From contig DJYW01000013.1 in assembly GCA_002450255.1 (NCBI GenBank), positions 11,968-25,235 of the forward strand: DNA of 13,268 bases. The letters are read 5' to 3'. Below the pieces are notes generated by a model. It saw nothing but the letters and a program-made list of their open reading frames with translations. It was not told the DNA's origin and ran no database searches. This document shows, one piece after another, positions 7,241 to 13,268 of the stretch. The position numbers and the translations under genes are program-made. Origin of the DNA: Gammaproteobacteria bacterium UBA6968 (GTDB taxonomy: Bacteria; Pseudomonadota; Gammaproteobacteria; Pseudomonadales; Azotimanducaceae). Position 1 is the stretch's first letter. Every line of letters begins with the position of its first letter.

Positions 7241-7264
7241 TTTCGCACACTAGAAGAGACCATT

Positions 7265-7912
7265 ATGTTTACTGGCATTGTTCAGCACCTGTCTTCGATA
7301 AGCTCAATTTCCACCGACGGAGAACTACGGCGTTTTCAAATTCAACTAGATGATTTAACCAAGGATCTGCAGCTGGGTGCATCTGTAGCCGTGAATGGAA
7401 CCTGCTTAACAGTAACCAGTGTAACCGAGGCGCATGCGACGTTCGACGCCATTCCAGAAACCCTGCGAACGACCAATTTAGGTAAGCTAACTGAAGGGTC
7501 GATGGTGAATCTTGAGCGAAGTTTCCAATTTGGCGACGAGGTTGGCGGCCACATTCTTTCAGGCCATATTACGACAACGGCTTCGGTAGCCGATATTTAT
7601 CTTAATGGTCACGACCGGGTGATTACCTTTGCAATTGCTCCAGAGTGGCTGAAGTTTATCTTTCACAAAGGCTATATTGGTCTGGATGGGGCGAGCATCA
7701 CGGTATCGGCAGTTGATCGTGATCGGAACCAATTCGCGGTCAGCCTCATACCGGAAACCATCGAGCGCACGACACTAGGCCACCTTGTAAAAGGCGATGG
7801 AGTTAACATCGAAGTCGATAGTCAAACTCAAACGATTGTAGAGACCGTAGAGCGGATTCTTGCCGAGCCAGAAATGCGCCAACAGTTGCTCCAAAAGACA
7901 GGCGCCGCCTAA
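7265..7912 (+). CDS. ribE: Riboflavin synthase (alpha subunit)
   Basis: A 215-residue cytoplasmic enzyme that dismutates two 6,7-dimethyl-8-ribityllumazine molecules to riboflavin and 5-amino-6-ribitylamino-uracil, the last step of riboflavin synthesis. It starts with the invariant MFTGIVQ and has two tandem lumazine-binding barrels, about 1-95 and 96-190. Each barrel carries the repeat ETLRTTNLG (65-73) or ETIERTTLG (164-172). NGTCLTV (44-50), GGHILSGHI (94-102) and KGYIGLDGASITV (135-147) match the E. coli RibC type, in which the gene is called ribC. ATG at 7265 has GAAGAG at 7253-7258. The gene is separate from other rib genes, as in E. coli, and sits 29 bases before pyrF, so the two may be co-transcribed. 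Confidence 0.96.
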   Translation: MFTGIVQHLSSISSISTDGELRRFQIQLDDLTKDLQLGASVAVNGTCLTVTSVTEAHATFDAIPETLRTTNLGKLTEGSMVNLERSFQFGDEVGGHILSGHITTTASVADIYLNGHDRVITFAIAPEWLKFIFHKGYIGLDGASITVSAVDRDRNQFAVSLIPETIERTTLGHLVKGDGVNIEVDSQTQTIVETVERILAEPEMRQQLLQKTGAA

Positions 7913-7941
7913 TCATCATAACCGCTACAAAAGCGCGCAAC

Positions 7942-8763
7942 ATGGCTAATCATTTTCACCATCGTTTAGGTCAGGCTTGGCAGCAGTCAGGCTCACTTGT
8001 TTGTGTTGGGCTCGATCCAGATCTGTCGCGTATTCCTGCGGTGGTTCGTGACTCAGCGGCGCCTTTGTTCGAATTTTGCAAAGCGATAGTCGATTCAACG
8101 GCAGCTTATGTTTGCGCTTTCAAACCGCAATTCGCCCACTTTGCCGCACTGAAAGCAGAGGGGCAGCTCGCCGATGTCATTGCCTACGTACACGACCGAT
8201 ACCCGCATATTCCTGTTTTGCTTGATGCAAAACGAGGCGATATAGGCAGCACGGCTGAGTATTATGCGAGGGAAGCTTTCGAACGTTATAACGCCGATGC
8301 TGTGACTGTCTCGCCGTACTTGGGCTACGAAAGCATCGCGCCATATTTCGACTATCCCGACCGTGGCGTAGTGGTTCTTTGCCGAACCAGTAATCCAGGC
8401 AGTGATCGGCTGCAAATGATAGACGCAGGCGGTACACCTTTGTATTTACGGGTTGCTGAGTGGGTTAAAGAATTGGACCAAAACAACCAGTGCTTATTGG
8501 TAACTGGCGCGACGTACCCTGAAGAGCTCGGTATGGTCCGCGAGATAGTTGGGAACATGCCGTTGTTAGTGCCAGGCATTGGTGCGCAAGGTGGGGACTT
8601 AGAGAGAGTTTTGAAAAACGGCCTGGATGGCGAGCGCGCAGGCCTGCTGATCTCCAGTTCGCGAGGCATCTTATATGCTGGCGATGGCCCTGATTTTGCC
8701 GCAGCAGCCGGATTCGCAGCGCGTACGTTAAGCGATCAGATCAACGCTCTGCGAAAGAGCTGA
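7942..8763 (+). CDS. pyrF: Orotidine-5'-phosphate decarboxylase, type 2 subfamily
   Basis: A 273-residue TIM-barrel enzyme that decarboxylates OMP to UMP, the last step of de novo pyrimidine synthesis. Active-site residues are visible: Asp25 in GLDPD, Lys61 in FKPQ, the catalytic cluster Asp95-Lys97-Asp100 in LLDAKRGDIGSTAEYY, PGIGAQGGD (211-219) and the phosphate-binding SSSRGI (238-243). The length and the KRGDIGSTAE pattern fit the longer type 2 subfamily rather than the E. coli-like type 1 (about 245 residues). ATG at 7942 is the only usable start in the frame after ribE, but no clear ribosome-binding site precedes it, so translation may depend on ribE. It converges with the acyl-CoA dehydrogenase on the other strand. 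Confidence 0.95.
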   Translation: MANHFHHRLGQAWQQSGSLVCVGLDPDLSRIPAVVRDSAAPLFEFCKAIVDSTAAYVCAFKPQFAHFAALKAEGQLADVIAYVHDRYPHIPVLLDAKRGDIGSTAEYYAREAFERYNADAVTVSPYLGYESIAPYFDYPDRGVVVLCRTSNPGSDRLQMIDAGGTPLYLRVAEWVKELDQNNQCLLVTGATYPEELGMVREIVGNMPLLVPGIGAQGGDLERVLKNGLDGERAGLLISSSRGILYAGDGPDFAAAAGFAARTLSDQINALRKS

Positions 8764-8806
8764 CGCGCGCGCTAATACAAATGGGAGAGTCCTTAGCTGC
8801 AAGCAG

Positions 8807-8835
8807 GCGCGAACGCTCGTTGAAATTGCTCGCGC
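8807..8835. terminator. Hairpin between convergent genes, weak terminator candidate
   Basis: GCGCGA (8807-8812) pairs with TCGCGC (8830-8835) around a 17-base loop, between the pyrF stop and the minus-strand dehydrogenase stop at 8837-8839. Neither strand has a proper T tract (only three on the plus strand). Its position between converging genes suggests a bidirectional transcript end. Confidence 0.35.
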
Positions 8836-8836
8836 T

Positions 8837-10018
8837 TTAGCGGTCTCGCAGCATATTCCGAGCAATAATGGTTTGCTGGATCTGGCTGGTACCCTCGTAG
8901 ATGCGGAACAAGCGCACGTCACGATAAAAGCGTGACACAGCGTACTCTTCCATGTAACCCGCGCCGCCATGGTACTGCACTGCACGGTCTGCGACTCTGC
9001 CCACCATTTCTGTCGCAAATAATTTGCAGCAGGATGCTAGGGTATTCACCGCTTCACCGGCGTCTCGACGACGTGCAGCATCCAGGACCATACACTCAGC
9101 GGCGTAGCTTTCAGCTTTGCTGTCCGCGATCATTGCTTGGAGCAGCTGGAATTCGGCGATGGCTTGCCCAAACTGCTTACGCTCTGTGCCATAGTCTAGG
9201 CACAAATCGATTAGCCGGTTTGCACATCCGACGGATAGAGCGCTGATATGAATGCGACCTCTGTCGAGAGTCTTCATAGCGCTTTGGAACCCTTTGTTGA
9301 GTTTGTCCGCGCCGCCTAGCATTTGCTCTGCTGGAACCCGGCAGTCTTCAAAAATCACATCGCAGACATGAGCACCTTGCTGCCCCATTTTTTTGTTCGC
9401 AGGCCCAAGCGTGATGCCTGGCGATTTTGCATCTACCAGGAAAGCACTAACGCCTTTGGCGCCGGGTAGATTCGCATCAGTGCGCGCGAATACGGTGAAT
9501 AACTGTGCGCTTGGAGCGTTGGTAATGTAGCGTTTGGTGCCGTTGATGACATATTCATCGCCATCTCGGATAGCTTTAGTTTGCAGTGACCCTGCATCCG
9601 AACCCGCATTAGGTTCTGTCAACGCAAACGACCCGATAATCTCGCCGCTGGCCATCCTGGGTAAATAGTAGGATTTTTGCGCCTCGGTACCGTCCATAAC
9701 GATACCTTGAGACCCGATGCCGTTGTTGGTGCCGATGATGGATCGAAAGGCAGGGGCTGCACGGCCGAGTTCCATCACAACCATGCACTCCTGCAGCGTG
9801 TTTAAGCCGACACCGCCGTAGCTTTGTGGAATGGTCAGCCCGAACAAACCCATTTCGCGCATCTCATCAATGAGCTCCGGAGGCATACGGTCTTCGCTAG
9901 CCACCTGCGCTTCCAGTGGAATCAGTCGCTCGTCTACGAAGCGCCTTACGGTGTTTACGAACTGGTTTAACGTGTCATCGTCTAATGAAGTTTCTTCCTG
10001 AACTGCTGCAAGCGACAT
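8837..10018 (-). CDS. Acyl-CoA dehydrogenase family protein
   Basis: A 393-residue flavoenzyme that introduces a trans-2 double bond into an acyl-CoA thioester and passes electrons to electron-transfer flavoprotein. The usual order is seen: an all-helical N-terminal domain (about 15-125), a beta domain with FAD-binding FALTEPNAGSDAGS (131-144) and GTKRYITNA (160-168), and a C-terminal helical domain with ERKQFGQAIAEFQ (279-291) and QYHGGAGY (348-355). The likely catalytic base is Glu375 in IYEGTSQIQ, as in medium- and short-chain enzymes. No signal peptide is seen. AGAGGA (complement of 10024-10029) lies five bases before the ATG. The acyl chain cannot be read from sequence; short-chain or branched substrates are possible. 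It is divergent from gcdH across a shared 230-base region. Confidence 0.94.
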   Translation of the reverse strand: MSLAAVQEETSLDDDTLNQFVNTVRRFVDERLIPLEAQVASEDRMPPELIDEMREMGLFGLTIPQSYGGVGLNTLQECMVVMELGRAAPAFRSIIGTNNGIGSQGIVMDGTEAQKSYYLPRMASGEIIGSFALTEPNAGSDAGSLQTKAIRDGDEYVINGTKRYITNAPSAQLFTVFARTDANLPGAKGVSAFLVDAKSPGITLGPANKKMGQQGAHVCDVIFEDCRVPAEQMLGGADKLNKGFQSAMKTLDRGRIHISALSVGCANRLIDLCLDYGTERKQFGQAIAEFQLLQAMIADSKAESYAAECMVLDAARRRDAGEAVNTLASCCKLFATEMVGRVADRAVQYHGGAGYMEEYAVSRFYRDVRLFRIYEGTSQIQQTIIARNMLRDR

Positions 10019-10248
10019 AGCTTTCCTCTGCTGAATCGTAAAGGTGTGATTAGGTGTTGGATAATGACTTAACTGAAAGAGTATAGCGGCGATTTTGCAT
10101 ATACCCTAGCCTGGCGGAACTGCTGTAGTGACTGACAGGCCCCTGCTGGAAGTTGTATCATAACGGAATTACGGCACGCTGTTACTAACTCTAGCGTCGC
10201 CGGCTAATCTATTTTCATCATCCACACGATTAAGACGAGCACTAACTT
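10019..10248. other. Shared divergent promoter region of two acyl-CoA dehydrogenase genes
   Basis: This 230-base gap separates two divergent genes and must hold promoters for both. A plus-strand candidate lies at 10132-10161. On the minus strand, TATACT is a good -10 sequence (complement of about 10090-10095), but no clear -35 box accompanies it. No long perfect operator palindrome was seen. Confidence 0.6.
10132..10161 (+). promoter_or_regulatory. Candidate sigma-70 promoter of gcdH
   Basis: CTGACA (10132-10137) and TATCAT (10156-10161) each match five of six consensus bases, with an 18-base spacer. The start codon follows 88 bases after the -10 box. This is the best plus-strand promoter-like pair found in the divergent region. 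Confidence 0.4.
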
Positions 10249-11430
10249 ATGAGCAGTGATAAAGCACCGTTTGCCTGGGAAGACCCGTTTCAGCTACGCA
10301 GTCAGCTAACGGAAGAGGAGAGAATGGTCCAGGACAGTGCACGAAACTATGCACAAGATAAATTAGCTAGCCGCGTTCAACATGCGTTTAGGCACGAGAC
10401 GTTCGACCGTGAAATCATGAACGAGTTCGGCGCACTAGGAATGTTGGGCGCAACGCTGCCTGAGAAATACGGCTGCGCAAACGTTAACTACGTCTCCTAT
10501 GGCATCATGGCGCGCGAGGTCGAGCAGATTGACTCTGGTTATCGTTCTGCAATGAGCGTTCAGTCGTCATTGGTCATGCACCCGATTTATGCCTATGGCA
10601 CCGAGGCTCAGAGAGAAAAATATCTGCCGAAGCTCGCTACCGGTGAATGGGTTGGTTGCTTTGGACTTACCGAACCCGATCATGGATCCGATCCCAGCAG
10701 CATGATTACCAATGCGGTATCAGTGGACGGTGGGTATTGCTTAAACGGCGCTAAAATGTGGATTACTAATTCGCCTATCGCGGACCTAGCTGTTGTCTGG
10801 GGCAAGCTCGATGGTCATATCCGAGGGTTCATTGTAGAACGTGCATTCAACGGTTTCTCCACGCCCAAGATTGAAGGTAAATTGAGCCTGCGTGCCTCAG
10901 TAACTGGACAGATTGTTCTCGAAGATGTCTTTGTGCCAGAAGAGAATCTGTTGCCAGAAGGGAAGGGGTTAGGCGGGCCTTTTGGCTGTCTTAATCGCGC
11001 TCGCTATGGCATTGCCTGGGGAGCAATGGGCGCCGCCGAATCCTGTTGGCATGCAGCCCGGAGCTATACGCTTGATCGCACGCAGTTTGGCCGACCACTT
11101 GCCGCTACCCAATTAGTCCAGAAAAAATTAGCCGATATGCAGACCGAGATCAGCTTGGGACTGCAAGGTTGTTTGCGAATGGGGCGAATGTTTGATGACG
11201 GCACCCTGCCCATTGAGAACATCTCCATGATGAAACGCAATAACTGTGGGAAGGCGTTGGACGTTGCTCGCGTTGCTCGAGATATGCACGGTGGCAATGG
11301 AATATCGGACGAATACCCTGTTATGCGGCATTTGATGAATTTGGAAACGGTAAATACATATGAAGGTACGCACGACATCCACGCCTTGATCTTAGGGCGC
11401 GCCCAAACGGGAATCCAAGCGTTTATGTAA
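10249..11430 (+). CDS. gcdH: Glutaryl-CoA dehydrogenase
   Basis: A 393-residue flavoenzyme that oxidises and decarboxylates glutaryl-CoA to crotonyl-CoA in lysine, hydroxylysine and tryptophan breakdown. It resembles mitochondrial and bacterial GCDH throughout. [16 protein letters not shown] starts at 98 and includes Arg99, equivalent to the human arginine that binds the glutaryl carboxylate. [16 protein letters not shown] (137-152) forms the FAD-binding stretch, [14 protein letters not shown] is at 276-289, and the catalytic base Glu372 lies in [23 protein letters not shown]. These features separate it from its divergent neighbour, a general acyl-CoA dehydrogenase. The ribosome site before ATG 10249 is weak (GACGAG). 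The usual pseudomonad neighbours, a CoA-transferase gene and a LysR regulator gene, are not here. Confidence 0.96.
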   Translation: MSSDKAPFAWEDPFQLRSQLTEEERMVQDSARNYAQDKLASRVQHAFRHETFDREIMNEFGALGMLGATLPEKYGCANVNYVSYGIMAREVEQIDSGYRSAMSVQSSLVMHPIYAYGTEAQREKYLPKLATGEWVGCFGLTEPDHGSDPSSMITNAVSVDGGYCLNGAKMWITNSPIADLAVVWGKLDGHIRGFIVERAFNGFSTPKIEGKLSLRASVTGQIVLEDVFVPEENLLPEGKGLGGPFGCLNRARYGIAWGAMGAAESCWHAARSYTLDRTQFGRPLAATQLVQKKLADMQTEISLGLQGCLRMGRMFDDGTLPIENISMMKRNNCGKALDVARVARDMHGGNGISDEYPVMRHLMNLETVNTYEGTHDIHALILGRAQTGIQAFM

Positions 11431-11553
11431 AAGATAAGGGTTTTCTTCATCTAAGTCGTATGCTGGGAGATGTCTGTTAATTACTAACGACATTGTCTAA
11501 ACCTGTTCCCTTTCTTGTCCACCATGACTATTGTCAGGCAGACAGTTTAACCT

Positions 11554-11561
11554 GGAAGGGG
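11554..11561 (+). promoter_or_regulatory. Ribosome-binding site that sets the regulator start
   Basis: GGAAGGGG lies five bases before ATG 11567. It favours this start over the in-frame TTG at 11531, and the receiver-type sequence MNVLIAEKH begins exactly at this ATG. Confidence 0.8.
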
Positions 11562-11566
11562 TTCAT

Positions 11567-12280
11567 ATGAATGTTTTAATTGCTGAAAAACACAAACTTT
11601 TAAGAGATTGTCTTACAGATAAACTTAACAACGTTGACGGGGTGAAGGTCGTTGCGGAGCTGGAGTCTTCAGGTGCGGTTCTCGAAGCAGTAAAAGACCC
11701 GCACTTAGATGTGGTTTTGCTTGACTTATTCTTGCCGGGTTGCGGTGGGCTAGAAGTTACCAGACGCATACGACTCGCTAACAAACGGCTAAAGATTATT
11801 GGTCTGGGAGCGGATTTATCGTTCCCGAGCCCGCAACAATTTCTGAAGTCTGGTGCAAACGGTTTTCTGACGAAGAACGTTAGCTTTGAGGAACTGAAAG
11901 AGAGCCTGCGGCGAGTCGCCGGCGGCGGCAAATATGTCTGCCATGAAGTTGCTGAGGCACTCGCTAAGACCGTGTATGAAGAGGGCCAGCAAGCCGCGTT
12001 TAGTCAGTTGTCACAGCGAGAGATGCAGATAGTACTGATGTTAGTTAACTGTCGCAGAGTGCCCGAAATTGCCGCCGAATTATTCCTCTCACCGAAAACC
12101 ATCAATAGTTATCGCTATCGAATTTTTGAAAAATTAGACCTTACCGGTGATGTGGAACTCGTGCTCTTTGCTATGCGCTGTAACTTAATCTCACCCGAGA
12201 ATCGGCTGGTTCGAGAACCGTTGCCGCAATATCAGGGACCGGCTAGCGGCGCGGTGTCAGCTTTGTCGCATGGCACGTAG
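11567..12280 (+). CDS. GacA/UvrY-like LuxR-family response regulator with altered receiver
   Basis: A 237-residue regulator from ATG 11567. Residues about 1-118 form a receiver domain and 147-207 a LuxR-type helix-turn-helix (LSQREMQIVLML, then LSPKTINSYRYRIFEKLDLTGDVEL). The helix-turn-helix closely matches UvrY/GacA, which act with BarA/GacS to activate small RNAs that titrate CsrA/RsmA. The phosphoacceptor Asp53 (LLDLFLPG) and Lys103 (LTKN) are kept. The paired acidic residues of the Mg-binding pocket are Glu7-Lys8 instead of Asp-Asp, and the conserved Thr/Ser is Gly81. The C-terminus runs about 20 residues beyond UvrY. No uvrC follows, unlike the usual gacA/uvrY setting, so a paralogue is likely. 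Phosphorylation may be weakened or absent. No sensor kinase adjoins it. Confidence 0.88.
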   Translation: MNVLIAEKHKLLRDCLTDKLNNVDGVKVVAELESSGAVLEAVKDPHLDVVLLDLFLPGCGGLEVTRRIRLANKRLKIIGLGADLSFPSPQQFLKSGANGFLTKNVSFEELKESLRRVAGGGKYVCHEVAEALAKTVYEEGQQAAFSQLSQREMQIVLMLVNCRRVPEIAAELFLSPKTINSYRYRIFEKLDLTGDVELVLFAMRCNLISPENRLVREPLPQYQGPASGAVSALSHGT

Positions 12281-12338
12281 GAAGATTAGGTGTGGACGAC
12301 CGTCTTCGCGGATACTACTCAGCGACTAAAGTATTTTT
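12281..12338 (+). terminator. Two consecutive hairpins after the regulator gene, second with T tract
   Basis: Immediately after the stop, GAAGA (12281-12285) pairs with TCTTC (12303-12307), with GGT/ACC pairing inside. A second, AT-rich stem, ATACT (12312-12316) with AGTAT (12330-12334), runs into five T residues (12334-12338). The second resembles a weak intrinsic terminator. Confidence 0.4.
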
Positions 12339-12983
12339 AAACAATAGACTCATTAGAAAATAGACGGCGGTAAACAGCTAGTCATACCCAAAGGGTGTTG
12401 GTTTCGATGATCTTGAAGGGTCGCAGCTGGCGTTAAGCGGCTAACTACTCCGATAAGTGAGTTTGACGAGGCGACACCACTTTTGGCGTGACCGTGTGCG
12501 GAGCCATTGCGAGCGCAGTGAGAGCAATTGCTCCGGATTCGCAAAGGCTGTAATCGTATGACTCGATGTTTACGTATCTTAGTTTAGCTTCACTCATCGT
12601 TTATGCTCAATCGAGTTATTGCATTGTCTGCCGATTGAAGCCAGCTTTTATCTGTTAAAAGGTCGGTAATTCGGTTGGTTCTGAGTTCGGCTTTTGTTTC
12701 AGTCCTGACGCGAATCATTATTGGTTAAATATTTTGCCAGCCCTAGTTGAATCTCATTATCTTCTTTCTCAGGTCCGCACACCTGCTTTCATCATCCATC
12801 TGTCCTCATCGAATAGGTCAGCGTCTTTCACTTTCTTAATTTCACTGCCACGATTTATTGTTGATAAAAATCGTCTCTTGGTAATTTGCTTGCTTGGATG
12901 AGAGCCAGCGTTACGCTCGTCAATTGGTTCGATGGTGTTTGCAACCAATTAATGTTTGAGACCTAACGAAGTCGTATGGAAGC
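12339..12983. other. Non-coding stretch downstream of the regulator
   Basis: About 645 bases with no credible gene. The only longer frame, 63 codons on the minus strand at 12353-12544, starts with TTG and has no recognisable features. The main structure is the hairpin at 12499-12535; a short AT stem (CTTTTA/TAAAAG, 12645-12661) is also present. It may hold a small RNA, the promoter of the gene entering from the right edge, or decayed sequence. Confidence 0.6.
12499..12535. repeat. 12-bp inverted repeat with 13-base loop
   Basis: CGGAGCCATTGC (12499-12510) pairs with GCAATTGCTCCG (12524-12535), with one mismatch, around GAGCGCAGTGAGA. This is the strongest hairpin in the right-hand non-coding region. 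No T tract follows on either strand. It resembles a dispersed palindromic repeat or a structured RNA element; its copy number elsewhere is unknown. Confidence 0.6.
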
Positions 12984-13268
12984 GTGGGTGTATTTAGCCT
13001 TAAAACATTAGGCGTCACTGAGGTTACCAACAAGTCTTATTGCAGGACGAATTGTACCCACTCCTATGAACGCGCAGCAGGTTCAGATCCAGTTAAGTTA
13101 TTTGTCGTACGCTGCACAGTTGAGACTGAAGGTGCAACGAGCGCGGATACTAATAAAGGCACAACAACATCAGAGACTATTCTTGATTTAGTAGGCGCAG
13201 ATAGGCTCATTGCTAATGCCGGCGTCGATACTTATGACTACAACGCAATCACTGATGGCAATGACACA
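12984..13268 (+). CDS. Partial frame, possible RTX/type I secretion C-terminal region, runs off window
   Basis: This frame is open from a TGA at 12957-12959 to the right edge. The only start-like codon is GTG at 12984, with GGAAGC too close to be a good ribosome site. The last 45 or so residues are enriched in Thr, Asp, Asn, Gly and Ala and read TSETILDLVGADRL, then GVDTYDYNAITDGNDT. This resembles the 'GxDxFxFN...D..DTITDF' zone near the end of type I secreted calcium-binding RTX proteins. The earlier part, with three Cys residues, does not look like such proteins. It may therefore be a truncated or rearranged gene fragment, or the true start may differ. No signal peptide is seen. The gene continues beyond the window. 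Confidence 0.35.
   Translation, partial: MGVFSLKTLGVTEVTNKSYCRTNCTHSYERAAGSDPVKLFVVRCTVETEGATSADTNKGTTTSETILDLVGADRLIANAGVDTYDYNAITDGNDT

Noticed and set aside
7144..7264. Possible FMN riboswitch upstream of riboflavin synthase
   Set aside because: The conserved RFN-element blocks are not present and the space is short; only a tight CCCG/CGGG hairpin is seen.
11531..11566. TTG start giving 12 extra residues to the response regulator
   Set aside because: The extension is unlike any receiver N-terminus, and ATG 11567 has a strong ribosome-binding site and begins the receiver exactly.
12353..12544. 63-codon minus-strand frame in the right non-coding region
   Set aside because: It has a TTG start, an unusual composition and no recognisable features, and it is crossed by the strong hairpin at 12499-12535.
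13066..13191. ATG-started 41-codon frame near the right edge
   Set aside because: It closes at a TAG, has low-complexity Gln/Leu/Arg content, and overlaps the other frame that resembles RTX C-terminal sequence.

Overview
The window looks like a chromosomal segment of a gammaproteobacterium, probably marine or aquatic, with roughly balanced base composition. The main reasons are a TonB2-type energy-transduction operon laid out as in Vibrio and related gammaproteobacteria, a riboflavin synthase of the E. coli RibC type, and a response regulator whose DNA-binding half closely resembles GacA/UvrY. No rRNA, tRNA, CRISPR array, insertion sequence or phage gene was recognised.

Layout. 1-290: short tandem repeats and a probable terminator, possibly with the tail of an unseen gene at the left edge. 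291-968: a dienelactone-hydrolase-family enzyme. 969-1865: about 0.9 kb without a credible gene, holding several dyads. 1866-7079: a six-gene operon (DUF3450 protein, TtpC, ExbB, ExbD, TonB, TPR protein) closed by an intrinsic terminator at 7112-7143. 7265-8763: riboflavin synthase and a type 2 orotidine-5'-phosphate decarboxylase, pointing right. 8837-10018: an acyl-CoA dehydrogenase on the minus strand, convergent with pyrF and divergent from glutaryl-CoA dehydrogenase (10249-11430). 11567-12280: a GacA-like LuxR-family response regulator with an altered receiver. 12281-12983: AT-rich non-coding DNA with hairpins. From about 12984 to the right edge: an open frame whose end resembles the C-terminal part of type I secreted RTX proteins.

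How the genes work together. The operon should encode an inner-membrane proton-driven motor (ExbB, ExbD, TtpC) coupled to TonB for uptake through outer-membrane TonB-dependent receptors, with two exported helper proteins (DUF3450 and TPR). No receptor is encoded here, so the substrate is unknown. The DUF3450 protein and the periplasmic half of TtpC appear to share a domain. The two acyl-CoA dehydrogenases share a divergent promoter region and point to fatty-acid or amino-acid catabolism, with glutaryl-CoA from lysine or tryptophan as one substrate. The rest is housekeeping (flavin and pyrimidine synthesis) and regulation.

The most notable points are the altered phosphorylation pocket of the GacA-like regulator, the apparent DUF3450/TtpC domain duplication, the gene-poor 0.9 kb upstream of the TonB operon, and the RTX-like fragment at the right edge.
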